DNA of 11,956 nucleotides from Lysobacterales bacterium (GCA_009692275.1 SHZL01000056.1:1-11956), one strand, 5' to 3'. Positions 1 through 6,774 are shown, numbered from the stretch's first letter. Numbers and translations are program-made. Notes: generated from the letters alone by a model not told the origin.

Positions 1-54
1 TTCCGGACTGAGTCTGGTTGCAACAATCGACACGACCACGGCTGGAACGGCTTA

Positions 55-672
55 CTACGGCTGTTTGTTCTTGCACATTGAGGCAATCTGCCGGTCATGC
101 AAACCCGACATAAGAATCAAGGCTGCGCTGGCTCCCAGCAGTGCCAAAAACATGTCGGACTGTGTGTCCCACACGTAGCCCTGGGTCCCCAGGAAGGATT
201 CGGCGGCTTCCTCACTCGACAAAGCAACCCAGCACTCGATCAATTCATAAAATGCGCTGATCGCCAGGCAAATGGACACAACGATAAACCCCAGCCATCC
301 ACGCCGCGCGATGACGTGATTTCGTATCAATACTTCCCTGGCAATAATTGCCGGGACGAATCCCTGGGCCAAGTGACCCAGTTTGTCATAATTGTTGCGC
401 GTCCCGGCCATCCACTCCTGCAACCAGTTGCCTGCAGGTACCTCGGCGTAGGTGTAATGACCGCCAACCATGAGGATGAGGGCGTGAACCAGGATGAGGG
501 TATAGGCCAGGGGCGTGAGGGGGAAGGAGTGGCGGGTTGCGACGAGCACAAGCAACGCAACCAGGGCAGGGATGACCTCAAGCCACCACGTGCCATAGTC
601 ATGTGGTCTCCAGGCGGACCACGCCAGAGCGGCAAAAAACGCACCCAACCACGCGAGCCTGTACAAGCTCAT
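55..672 (-). CDS. DUF2238 (YjdF-type) inner membrane protein
   Basis: A 205-residue polytopic membrane protein of the DUF2238/YjdF family, whose molecular function is not established. The recognisable family motifs are GGHYTY near residues 70-75, YDKLGHLAQG around 95-104, FYELIE near 140-145 and GTQGYVWDTQSDM around 162-174. About five or six hydrophobic segments alternate with these polar, histidine- and acid-containing motifs; that pattern could suit a metal or substrate site inside the membrane, but this is inference. The ATG at 672 lies 9 bases after the usp stop codon, so the gene is probably the second of a usp-DUF2238 transcript. The ribosome binding site is weak, which would fit translational coupling. 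Length is normal and no damage is seen. The family call is confident; a role is not assigned. Confidence 0.88.
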   Translation of the reverse strand: MSLYRLAWLGAFFAALAWSAWRPHDYGTWWLEVIPALVALLVLVATRHSFPLTPLAYTLILVHALILMVGGHYTYAEVPAGNWLQEWMAGTRNNYDKLGHLAQGFVPAIIAREVLIRNHVIARRGWLGFIVVSICLAISAFYELIECWVALSSEEAAESFLGTQGYVWDTQSDMFLALLGASAALILMSGLHDRQIASMCKNKQP

Positions 673-681
673 GCCAAGGAG

Positions 682-1134
682 TCACTCGCTGTCGTGAATA
701 CGAACTGCAAGCACGTCACAGTTGGAGCCGTGCAATACTGAATTTGCAGTTGCCCCCAGCAGTAACTGAACACCTTTTTGCCCATGTGTACCCAAAACAA
801 CCAGCTCAACATTGTTTTCATCACTGAAACGATGAATCTCCTTCGCAGGAGCGCCATTCAGGAAATGCCTGGACTCCGGTGGAATCCCAAACTCGTTTCC
901 GAGAGCGTCCAACTTGCTCTTTAATTCCGTTTTCAGGTTCTCTTCCACTTCGTTCATGCCCACAAAAACCGGGCCATATGGAACCACGCCCATGTAGACC
1001 GAATCCAGTGGTTCCTGGACATACACCAAGTGGATACGTGTGCCAGGAGAAACCACATCAAGCGCCCTCTGGATTATGGGTTTGGACTCATTACTCAGAT
1101 CAATTGCAACCGCTATCGTTTTGTATCCGGCCAT
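682..1134 (-). CDS. Universal stress protein, UspA family
   Basis: A 150-residue single-domain universal stress protein, expected to be a cytoplasmic dimer acting in stress survival. The N-terminus (KTIAVAIDLS) is the family's first strand followed by the Asp of the nucleotide pocket. The C-terminal part reads VVLGTHGQKG then LLGATANSVLHGSNCDVLAV, the family glycine loop and last strand. The loop has eight rather than nine residues between the second and third glycine compared with the ATP-binding consensus G-2X-G-9X-G(S/T), so ATP binding is uncertain. The frame stays open upstream to 1443, but that extension has no family similarity. The ATG at 1134 has GGAG nine bases upstream (1144-1147) and starts exactly where the family starts. 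A FNR/ANR-like promoter lies upstream, fitting known oxygen-limited expression of many usp genes. The DUF2238 gene follows directly. Confidence 0.93.
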   Translation of the reverse strand: MAGYKTIAVAIDLSNESKPIIQRALDVVSPGTRIHLVYVQEPLDSVYMGVVPYGPVFVGMNEVEENLKTELKSKLDALGNEFGIPPESRHFLNGAPAKEIHRFSDENNVELVVLGTHGQKGVQLLLGATANSVLHGSNCDVLAVRIHDSE

Positions 1135-1171
1135 GACTTTGCTCTCCAAGATTGGTTGTACTTGCACTACC

Positions 1172-1212
1172 ATTCTATCCGAGCTTGTCGCGGTTTGTTT
1201 GACCGGGGTCAT
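1172..1212 (-). promoter_or_regulatory. Predicted FNR/ANR-activated promoter of usp
   Basis: On the minus strand a good -10 hexamer, TAGAAT, occupies 1177-1172, which puts the start of transcription near 1165 and gives a leader of about 30 bases. The palindrome TGACCGGGGTCA lies at 1200-1211. Read as an FNR-type site, TTGAC-N4-GTCAT at 1199-1212, it matches TTGAT-N4-ATCAA at 7 of 10 positions. Its centre (1205.5) falls about 40.5 bases before the predicted start, the class II activator position (-41.5) known for FNR, ANR and DNR. No -35 hexamer is evident, as expected for an activated promoter. The site could also serve the plus strand, but the corresponding -10 there (TACGCT at 1235-1240) is poor. 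Confidence 0.5.
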
Positions 1213-1257
1213 TGGTTGCGCTCGGGCCAGCCAGTACGCTGAACCCTGGCAAACTTG

Positions 1258-1552
1258 ATGGAGCGTAAGGCTGTGGAAAGGTCCAAACAACAACTGCTGG
1301 TGCGCAAGGATGAATTGCTTAAGCGCCTCGCGGGGACCTTGGCCGCGGCTTGGCCTCAGATTCTGAAGAACAAGCAGTACAGCTTCAAAATCTCCAGGTT
1401 TTGCAGGAAATTGAACGACTGGCCAATGAAGAACTCGTGGCAATTGAGGAAGAGCTATCTCAGCTTGATGGCGTTACCTGATTAGCAGCTTCGGCCAGAC
1501 CTCAGGGGCAGGCAGCTTGAATGAGCGCGAACATGCGGACCATGCAAATTGA
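1258..1552 (+). pseudogene. Decayed TraR/DksA-type zinc-finger protein gene
   Basis: Three reading frames in series resemble a small TraR/DksA C4-type zinc-finger protein. From the ATG at 1258 the first frame gives MERKAVERSKQQLLVRKDEL and KRLAG. From 1335 the next frame gives DLGRGLASDSEEQAVQLQNL, then QVLQEIERLANEELVAIEEE and LSQLDG, matching the family coiled-coil pattern in which SEEQA, an EVL-like block and an EL..I helix precede the finger. After 1472 a third frame reads RYLISSFGQT, aligning with the usual G-x-YG-x-C-x-x-CG-x-x-I; both cysteines of the first pair are replaced, by Ser and Phe. Two single-base losses at G positions (about 1332-1335 and 1470-1473) would rejoin the frames. 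The last frame runs to a stop at 1550 and overlaps the start of the next gene. Frameshifts plus loss of zinc ligands indicate a dead gene. No unbroken product is expected. Confidence 0.6.
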
Positions 1553-2578
1553 CGAAACCGCACGGCTCAGCGGCGCGTATTCAGGCCTGAAGCTGGGGCA
1601 CGTTCCCGTTCCTGAGCCTGGCTTGGGTGAAGTATTGATAAAAGTCGACGCATGCGGGGTTTGCCACACTGAAGTTGGCGAAATCGAGAATCGTACCCCG
1701 CCGTCCAGGCTGCCAATGATCCCCGGCCACCAGGTTGTTGGCAGGGTTGTCTCTGCACCCGGCAATTACAGCAATGACCAGGTCGGTCGCCAGGTGGGCG
1801 TTGCATGGATCTATTCAGCCTGCGGTGGTTGTGGGTACTGCAAACGAGGGTATGAAAATCTCTGCCACCGTTTCGTTGCCTGTGGGCGTGACCATGCCGG
1901 CGGCTATGCAGAATACATGACGGCCCCGTTGGAATTTGTGCACGAGATTCCACCCTCCCTGGAGACAAACCAGGTAGCGCCCTTGTTGTGCGCCGGAGCG
2001 GTGGGCTACCGCTCTTTGAAATTGACCGGGCTACGCAATGGAGAGGCACTGGGATTAACCGGCTTCGGGGCTTCCGGGCGCCTGGTCATGCTGATGGCTC
2101 ATCATCTTCTGCCACTGTCTCCGGTTTTTGTTTTCGCGCGCAGTGAAGGGGAGCGAACCATAGCGCTTGAACTTGGTGCCGTTTGGGCTGGAAATACCAC
2201 CGACAGGCCCCCACAAAAACTGGATGCGGTCATTGATTCAACGCCAGCATGGCTCCCAGTGGTGTCAGTACTGGCAGCACTGGCGCCGGGGGCCGCCTGG
2301 TCATCAATGCCATCCGTAAAGAGGGAGGTGACAAAAGCGCGCTCGGCAGGCTGGATTACACGCGACACCTGTGGCAAGAAAAATCCGTCAAAACCGTGAG
2401 CAATGCAACCCGCGAAGACGTCCGATCGATACTCGAACTGGCGACTCGTGCTCCACTGCAGTCCAGGATCATCCAGTACCCCCTGGAAAAAGCCCAGGAT
2501 GCGCTGCTGGCAATTAAGTCCGGACACATTCAGGGAGCTGGCGTGCTCATGATCGGGTCAGCTGTTTCTGGCCCCTGA
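1521..2578 (+). pseudogene. Zinc-dependent alcohol dehydrogenase, frameshifted
   Basis: This is a medium-chain zinc-binding alcohol dehydrogenase, close in pattern to the TIGR02822-type subfamily, oxidising an alcohol or reducing an aldehyde with NAD(P); the substrate is unknown. In the first frame (1521-2399) catalytic zinc ligands are Cys45, His70 (in PGHQVVG, with Gln where Glu is common) and probably Cys157. Structural zinc ligands are Cys101, 104, 107 and 115. GFGASG at 181-186 is the dinucleotide loop. After LAALAPG the frame turns to unrelated sequence, while the frame at offset +2 continues the family as GGRLVINAI to a stop at 2578. Loss of one G in the five-G run 2288-2292 explains it; restored, the protein has about 352 residues. 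ATG 1533 is an alternative start close to the usual family N-terminus. The rest is well conserved, so the break is recent or a sequencing error. Confidence 0.82.
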
Positions 2579-2622
2579 GATCTGCTGCACCCTTTTTGAC
2601 CAGTGTCTGGCATCATGTTGCG

Positions 2623-3360
2623 ATGAGTAGCCTGGTTTTGCTCCAATTCCTGCTGTGCCCGTTGGTGTTTATTGCTTTGCTGTATAACACCGCGCCGTAC
2701 GGGCGGCATTTTGCCACCGGGTGGGGTCCGGTTTTGCCAAACCGCATCGCCTGGTTCCTGATGGAATTGCCTGCATTGCTGGTAATCGGGATTGTGCTTG
2801 TGTGCAGCCAACAGGAGCTGGGGGCAACGGTTCTGATTCCCTGGTTCATGTGGAGTGTCCACTACGGATATCGCACGTTGATCTTCCCGGCGCTGATGCG
2901 ACCTTCGGGGAAAAACTTTCCGGCACTGCTGGTGTTGTTCGCCATTTCATTCAACACGTTGAACGGGTACAACAATGCCGGGGCTTTGTTGGTCAATTCA
3001 TCCACTCATGAACCCCTTCTGAGTGGGCATTTTTTGATCGGAGCCGCGTTTTTCGCTGGAGGGTTTTGGCTGCATTTCAGCTCAGACCGGGCGATTCGAA
3101 ACCTCAGGAAAGATGGGTTTACCGGGTACCACATTCCTTGCGGAACCTGGTTCGACCGGGTCAGCAACCCCAACTATCTTGGCGAAATTCTGCAATGGCT
3201 GGGTTGGGCGGTACTGACCTGGTCCTGGGCAGGATTGGCATTTGCGCTCTTTACCTTTTGCAATCTTGCTCCCCGCGCAATGGCCAACCACCGCTGGTAC
3301 CGGCAGACCTTTGCGGATTATCCCGCGGGGCGCAAAATTCTGTTCCCTGGCCTGTTCTGA
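2623..3360 (+). CDS. Steroid 5-alpha-reductase (SRD5A) family membrane enzyme
   Basis: A 245-residue integral membrane protein of the 3-oxo-5-alpha-steroid 4-dehydrogenase family, which reduces the delta-4 double bond of 3-oxo-steroids or similar enones with NADPH. It follows vertebrate SRD5A1/2 along its whole length: YGRH near 26-29, ELPA with Glu48, VHYGYR with Tyr81, then LRNLRK, TGYHIP, SNPNYLGEILQW-GWA, and near the end HRWYRQTFADYP and KILFP. Glu48 and Tyr81 correspond to the catalytic pair Glu57/Tyr91 of human SRD5A2, and the NPNYLGE and HRWY segments to NADPH-binding residues. About seven hydrophobic segments are present. The frame opens upstream at a TTG (2596), but the ATG at 2623 begins just before the first membrane segment; neither has a clear ribosome binding site. 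It starts 44 bases after the broken dehydrogenase gene and may share its transcript. The native substrate is unknown. Confidence 0.88.
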   Translation: MSSLVLLQFLLCPLVFIALLYNTAPYGRHFATGWGPVLPNRIAWFLMELPALLVIGIVLVCSQQELGATVLIPWFMWSVHYGYRTLIFPALMRPSGKNFPALLVLFAISFNTLNGYNNAGALLVNSSTHEPLLSGHFLIGAAFFAGGFWLHFSSDRAIRNLRKDGFTGYHIPCGTWFDRVSNPNYLGEILQWLGWAVLTWSWAGLAFALFTFCNLAPRAMANHRWYRQTFADYPAGRKILFPGLF

Positions 3361-3551
3361 AGTGTCCCGGCTCCATCCCTTGGACCAGGACATGACAGGA
3401 TTCTGCTGAAAAACGCTTCTTTCCATGACTGGAATCCTGCACCTGACTGGCTGGAATTTGCCATTGCCAATGATTTCATTCAATCTGTGCGCGCATGCCT
3501 TCAAATCACCTTCTTATTGCAATTACGAGTAGACAACCCCGGGAAACATGC

Positions 3552-5027
3552 ATGACACAATTGAGCAGGAAGGAACCAGGCACGAATGAGCCTGGCAACG
3601 CAGTTCGTACACGTGGAGTTGGCTTCTGTCTTGCGGTAGTGACATGTGTTTTTGCTACCCAGGCCCCGTCGCTTTGGGCCAGCGGTGATAGCGCCAAACC
3701 CCTATCCGCCAATGAGCAACGCGCAGAGGATATTTTTCGCCAACTGGTCAACTTCGAATCAACCAGTGAGAAGCCCGACCAGACCCGCCGCGCTGCGGAA
3801 GCCATGGCGCAGCGACTGATTGCAGCCGGCATTCCGCAGGAAGATGTGCTTGTAATCAACCCCATGCCGAACAAATACGGGCTGGTGGCGCGAATTCGCG
3901 GCGTCGGGGACAAAAAGCCTTTGCTGACGATGGCGCATATTGACGTGGTCACAGCCGACCCGAAAGCCTGGGCTTTCCCGCCTTTCACTTTTGCGGAGAA
4001 GGACGGCTACTATTACGGCAGAGGCACCCAGGATAACAAGGCTGGCGCGACGCATCTCGTAGCCAACTTTGTCCGGCTGCAACAGGAAAAATATGCTCCA
4101 AACCGTGACCTGATCCTGATGTTAACCGGGGACGAGGAGGTGGAAGGTGCCGTAGCGAAGTGGCTGGCCACTGACGGTTATGAGTTGATTGACGCCGAAT
4201 ACGCGATCAATACCGATGCGGGTGATGGTCAGTACTCCATAGATTTTAAGCCGCTGTCATTCCACGTTCAGACGAGCGAGAAAGTCTACCAAACGTACCA
4301 GTTGACGGTTACGAACGCCGGTGGGCACAGCTCACTGCCGCGCCCGGATAACACGATCTATCAAATTGCCAGGGCCTTGGTGAATATTTCCAACTACGCC
4401 TTTCCGGTGCACTTAAGCCCGGATGCCAAGTTGATGTTTGAGCGGAGGTCACGACTTAGAACAGGCCAGGTAGCCGCTGACATGCTGGCCTTATCCAGGA
4501 ATGACCAGGACGCTGAAGCCGCCGCTCGCCTGTCCCAGGACCCCTACATGAATGCCCTGATGCGAACGACCTGTGTCGCTACCATGATCAAGGGTGGTCA
4601 GGCGGAAAACGCCCTTCCCCGCGAGGTTTCGGCAACCATCAATTGCAGAATGCTTCCCGGCACAAACTCCGCAGAAGTGCAGGCAACACTGGAAGGCCTT
4701 GTGGATAACGATGAGATCACGTTTACTTCGCTCTACAATGACATACCCAGCCCGGCATCTGTTTTGCCGGGTGAGTTGCTGGAGTCTATTGAATCCCTGG
4801 TTGAGGCTTCCTGGCCGGGCGTACCCGTGATTCCGGAGATGTCCACGGCAGCGACCGATGGCCTGTTCCTGCGCAGTGCTGGCATGCCGGTTTTCGGTGT
4901 GTCTGGATGGTTCAACCGGCCGGAGGATATGCGCGCGCATGGACTGGATGAGAAAATCGGCATAGCCGAGTTTCACCAGGGAACTGAATACTGGTATAAC
5001 ATGCTTAAGGTGCTCAGCCAGCCCTGA
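3552..5027 (+). CDS. Secreted M20-family metallopeptidase
   Basis: A 491-residue M20/M25/M40-type zinc hydrolase, cutting amide bonds in small peptides or N-acyl amino acids. Metal ligands and catalytic residues are visible in family order: His129 and Asp131 (AHIDVV), bridging Asp161 (GRGTQDNKAG), Glu195-Glu196 (TGDEEVEG; general base then ligand), Asp222 (NTDAGDG) and His463 (RAHGLDEK). His259 in NAGGHSSLP belongs to the lid/dimerisation domain inserted between the two catalytic halves. The N-terminus has arginines, then a hydrophobic stretch (residues 22-38) and an Ala/Ser-rich region, so it is probably exported, with cleavage between about 38 and 44. The ATG at 3552 is preceded by CGGGAAAC; an upstream in-frame ATG at 3495 would only lengthen the polar tail before the signal. 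A Yip1-family gene follows by 44 bases. The exact substrate cannot be read from sequence. Confidence 0.9.
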   Translation: MTQLSRKEPGTNEPGNAVRTRGVGFCLAVVTCVFATQAPSLWASGDSAKPLSANEQRAEDIFRQLVNFESTSEKPDQTRRAAEAMAQRLIAAGIPQEDVLVINPMPNKYGLVARIRGVGDKKPLLTMAHIDVVTADPKAWAFPPFTFAEKDGYYYGRGTQDNKAGATHLVANFVRLQQEKYAPNRDLILMLTGDEEVEGAVAKWLATDGYELIDAEYAINTDAGDGQYSIDFKPLSFHVQTSEKVYQTYQLTVTNAGGHSSLPRPDNTIYQIARALVNISNYAFPVHLSPDAKLMFERRSRLRTGQVAADMLALSRNDQDAEAAARLSQDPYMNALMRTTCVATMIKGGQAENALPREVSATINCRMLPGTNSAEVQATLEGLVDNDEITFTSLYNDIPSPASVLPGELLESIESLVEASWPGVPVIPEMSTAATDGLFLRSAGMPVFGVSGWFNRPEDMRAHGLDEKIGIAEFHQGTEYWYNMLKVLSQP

Positions 5028-5071
5028 TTGCTCTACCCCACCCACCATTACAGAACCGGGAGATTACTGCC

Positions 5072-5653
5072 ATGAAAATTGACCTGAACAAGACTATTTC
5101 CCTTACAAAAGGCGGTTTGCTGGATCGCGAGAACACCTGGCGCGCGTATTTCGAAAACACCCCTGATTGGAAAGAGACTGCGATATCGCTTACTGCACCC
5201 TTGATTCTGGCCAATGTGGTGCTCAGCATGGTGCTTTCCCGCATGTCTGGAGGGTTTGTCTCCTACGGGATCGGACATGGTTTCCTGAGCGCCCTGTTCA
5301 TCAGCTTGTTCATGGCAGTGATTGTGCTGGCAGTGTTTGCTGTTGTAATTAACCTGATGGCGGGTGTGTTCGACGGCAAAAGCGACTTTTCCCGGGCCTT
5401 TGCAGCCGTGACGTTTGCCATGATTCCAGCCTGGCTGGCCGGCATCGTGGGCGCCCTGATTCCATGGGTAGGAGTTTTTGTGGCACTGGCCGGTGTTATT
5501 ACCGCCCTGGTTTTTCTATATCAAATCCTTCCATTGGCGCTTGCAATTCCCGAACAAAAAAGGGTAGTGCACTTTGTATCCTCGATAATACTGGGAATTG
5601 CACTGGAAATGATGATTGGGTTTCTTCTTGTTGGCGACAGACTGAGTCAATAG
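5072..5653 (+). CDS. Yip1-family membrane protein
   Basis: A 193-residue membrane protein of the Yip1 domain family (PF04893 type). After a polar N-terminus of about 45 residues, including a Trp-rich piece near NTPDWKET that is typical of bacterial members, there are five hydrophobic segments. The conserved core is FAAVTFAMIPAWLAGIVGAL followed by IPWVG, then a long helix and LPLALAIPEQKR. Bacterial Yip1 proteins have no settled function. The ATG at 5072 has GGGAGA nine bases upstream. The gene lies 44 bases downstream of the M20 peptidase with no terminator between, so co-transcription is likely. It converges on nrdJb with a gap of 39 bases. Length is usual and no damage is seen. Confidence 0.88.
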   Translation: MKIDLNKTISLTKGGLLDRENTWRAYFENTPDWKETAISLTAPLILANVVLSMVLSRMSGGFVSYGIGHGFLSALFISLFMAVIVLAVFAVVINLMAGVFDGKSDFSRAFAAVTFAMIPAWLAGIVGALIPWVGVFVALAGVITALVFLYQILPLALAIPEQKRVVHFVSSIILGIALEMMIGFLLVGDRLSQ

Positions 5654-5675
5654 GCCGCGCACAACTGTGCAATCT

Positions 5676-5719
5676 TCCTGCGGCTCAGGTTGTCACCCGC
5701 ATTTAGAATAGCCGCAGGA
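5676..5719. other. 10-bp inverted repeat at convergent gene ends
   Basis: TCCTGCGGCT at 5676-5685 and its exact complement AGCCGCAGGA at 5710-5719 enclose 24 bases and straddle the nrdJb stop codon (5693-5695). It sits where the Yip1 gene and nrdJb converge, so it could act as a shared transcript end. No T-tract follows on either strand, and the right arm lies in the coding part for the last cysteines of NrdJb, so it could be chance. Confidence 0.3.
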
Positions 5720-6433
5720 CAAGCACGTGGCGCAATTGTCCATATTCACCACTGCTTTGGTATTGCACTTGTTACATAGCTTGGCGGAAGCCGGATAACC
5801 GGTCCCTTCCGCCGTATCCGGGGGGCCACTGTTAAGTGCCGCCCGGACTGAGTCTGCGGCTTCGGCTTCGGCTCGTTTCTGTTTGAGTATCAGTTGTTGT
5901 TGCTGCGACAACTCCTCTTTTTCCATGAGTCCGATCTTGCGCAGATGGTGCTCAATCACAGCACCGATATCAGCAATGATCGACGGCATGAATTTACCAC
6001 CGGGTTTCCAGTACCCGCCCTTGGGGTCGAATACGGCCTGAAGCTCTTCAGCAAGGAACGTGACATCGCCGCCTTTGCGGAACACAGCGGACATCAGTCT
6101 CGTGAGCGCAACAATCCACTGGAAATGATCCATGTTCTTGGAGTTGATGAAAATCTCAAACGGCCGTCGTTGCTCGTGCACTGTCCCGGGGTTCAAGATG
6201 ATATCGTTGATCGTCACATACATAGCGTGATCATCCAACGGGGTCTTGATCTTGTAGGTTGAGCCTTCCAGCGCATCCAAGCCTTCCGGCCGGGCCACTT
6301 GTTCGGTCATGCGAATGATCTTGGCCGACTGACGTTCTTCCCGGGCGGCCGCTGCTGCGGCGCGGGCCGCTGCCTCTTCTTCCTTCTTGACGACTTCAAA
6401 GCCGACTATTTTCTTGTCAATACGGGTACTCAT
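5693..6433 (-). CDS. nrdJb: Class II ribonucleotide reductase small component NrdJb
   Basis: A 246-residue partner of NrdJa. In Pseudomonas the adenosylcobalamin-dependent reductase is split, and the C-terminal part is this separate protein. Residues 12-36 are Glu/Ala/Arg-rich and probably helical. Residues 58-165 form the TSCPD domain (PF12637 type), with GTVHEQRRPFEIFIN, then ALTRLMSAVFRKGGD, and IIADIGAVIEHHL. Residues 165-200 are a second Glu/Gln-rich helix. The tail has six cysteines (220, 223, 234, 237, 240, 245) including CNKC and CATCLSCGYSKC, which by analogy bind zinc and carry the pair that re-reduces the active-site disulfide. The ATG at 6433 has AGGAG six bases upstream; the open frame continues to 6637 but the extension lacks family similarity. 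It is unusually far (341 bases) from nrdJa, with a terminator-like hairpin between. Confidence 0.92.
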   Translation of the reverse strand: MSTRIDKKIVGFEVVKKEEEAAARAAAAAAREERQSAKIIRMTEQVARPEGLDALEGSTYKIKTPLDDHAMYVTINDIILNPGTVHEQRRPFEIFINSKNMDHFQWIVALTRLMSAVFRKGGDVTFLAEELQAVFDPKGGYWKPGGKFMPSIIADIGAVIEHHLRKIGLMEKEELSQQQQLILKQKRAEAEAADSVRAALNSGPPDTAEGTGYPASAKLCNKCNTKAVVNMDNCATCLSCGYSKCG

Positions 6434-6525
6434 GACGCTCCTGACGGGGTAATTCCAGCGCCGAAAACACACCGGCGCCCTGACATTGAAAAGGCCATCT
6501 CGCGGGGCCTTGGGGGGATCAAGGA

Positions 6526-6552
6526 TCGCCGATACATCCTTGTGATCGGCGA
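6526..6552. repeat. Short palindromic repeat, copy 1
   Basis: TCGCCGAT at 6526-6533 is exactly complementary to ATCGGCGA at 6545-6552. The 11-base loop contains ACATCCTTGT (6534-6543), the core shared with the two hairpins at 6612 and 6712. The stem sequence differs completely from the other two copies while the loop is kept. Confidence 0.55.
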
Positions 6553-6606
6553 CGCCGTGGTGCTCCCCATTCCTGAATTCTTTGTTCCTGACTTGCCTGA
6601 CCGCCG

Positions 6607-6640
6607 AAAAAGAGGTGTACGTCCCTGTACGTAACACCTC
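6607..6640 (-). terminator. Terminator-like hairpin, repeat copy 2
   Basis: GAGGTGT (6612-6618) pairs with ACACCTC (6634-6640), and inside it ACGT (6619-6622) pairs with ACGT (6629-6632), with one bulged A at 6633 and a six-base loop. On the minus strand this 11-bp stem is followed directly by TTTTT (6611-6607), the form of an intrinsic terminator. It would end, or partly end, transcription from nrdJa before nrdJb. Its core ACGTCCCTGT (6619-6628) marks it as a member of the repeat found at 6526 and 6712. Confidence 0.5.
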
Positions 6641-6711
6641 CCTGCAATTTGACGGTAGCTATAACATCCCTAGCCGCCACTCTATCCCTAGTGAGCTTTT
6701 TTTATTATATT

Positions 6712-6741
6712 AGGTGTACGTCCTTGTACTTCGGTACACCT
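6712..6741. repeat. Short palindromic repeat, copy 3
   Basis: AGGTGTAC (6712-6719) is exactly complementary to GTACACCT (6734-6741), with 14 bases between that contain part of the shared core; the whole core ACGTCCTTGT is at 6718-6727. The first 17 bases match copy 2 (from 6613) at all but one position. It lies 33 bases beyond the nrdJa stop codon and has no T-tract on the minus side. Confidence 0.6.
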
Positions 6742-6774
6742 CCACTGTCCTGGTTCCACTCGCAGAATTTATCT

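Larger units (their letters stand above)
6434..6774. other. nrdJa-nrdJb spacer with three related hairpins
   Basis: This 341-base spacer has no convincing coding sequence in either strand. It contains three hairpins sharing the core ACRTCCYTGT (described separately at 6526, 6612 and 6712), plus a small GC-rich inverted repeat GCGCCG/CGGCGC at 6458-6478. The stretch 6697-6711 is A+T-rich and holds TATAAT on the minus strand (6709-6704), but no acceptable -35 hexamer lies 16-18 bases upstream, so a separate nrdJb promoter is only a possibility. I see no cobalamin riboswitch motif. Confidence 0.6.

Noticed and set aside
97..741. Long plus-strand open frame opposite the DUF2238 gene
   Set aside because: It lies antisense to a clearly recognisable membrane protein; its translation is low-complexity polar sequence with no domain and it crosses into usp.
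1135..1443. N-terminal extension of the usp frame
   Set aside because: No Usp similarity, overlaps the DksA-like relic and the FNR-like site, and the ATG at 1134 has a good ribosome binding site.
3396..3439. CAGGATT/AATCCTG inverted repeat after the 5-alpha-reductase gene
   Set aside because: Seven bases separated by 30 with no T-tract; expected by chance at this length.
6434..6637. N-terminal extension of the nrdJb frame
   Set aside because: It would begin in the terminator-like hairpin and has no family similarity; ATG 6433 has AGGAG at the right distance.
6697..6709. T-run and TATAAT as a definite nrdJb promoter
   Set aside because: No acceptable -35 and no extended -10; kept only as a possibility.
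6434..6774. Cobalamin riboswitch for the B12-dependent reductase
   Set aside because: I looked for a B12-box-like conserved segment with surrounding helices and saw none; only small hairpins are present.
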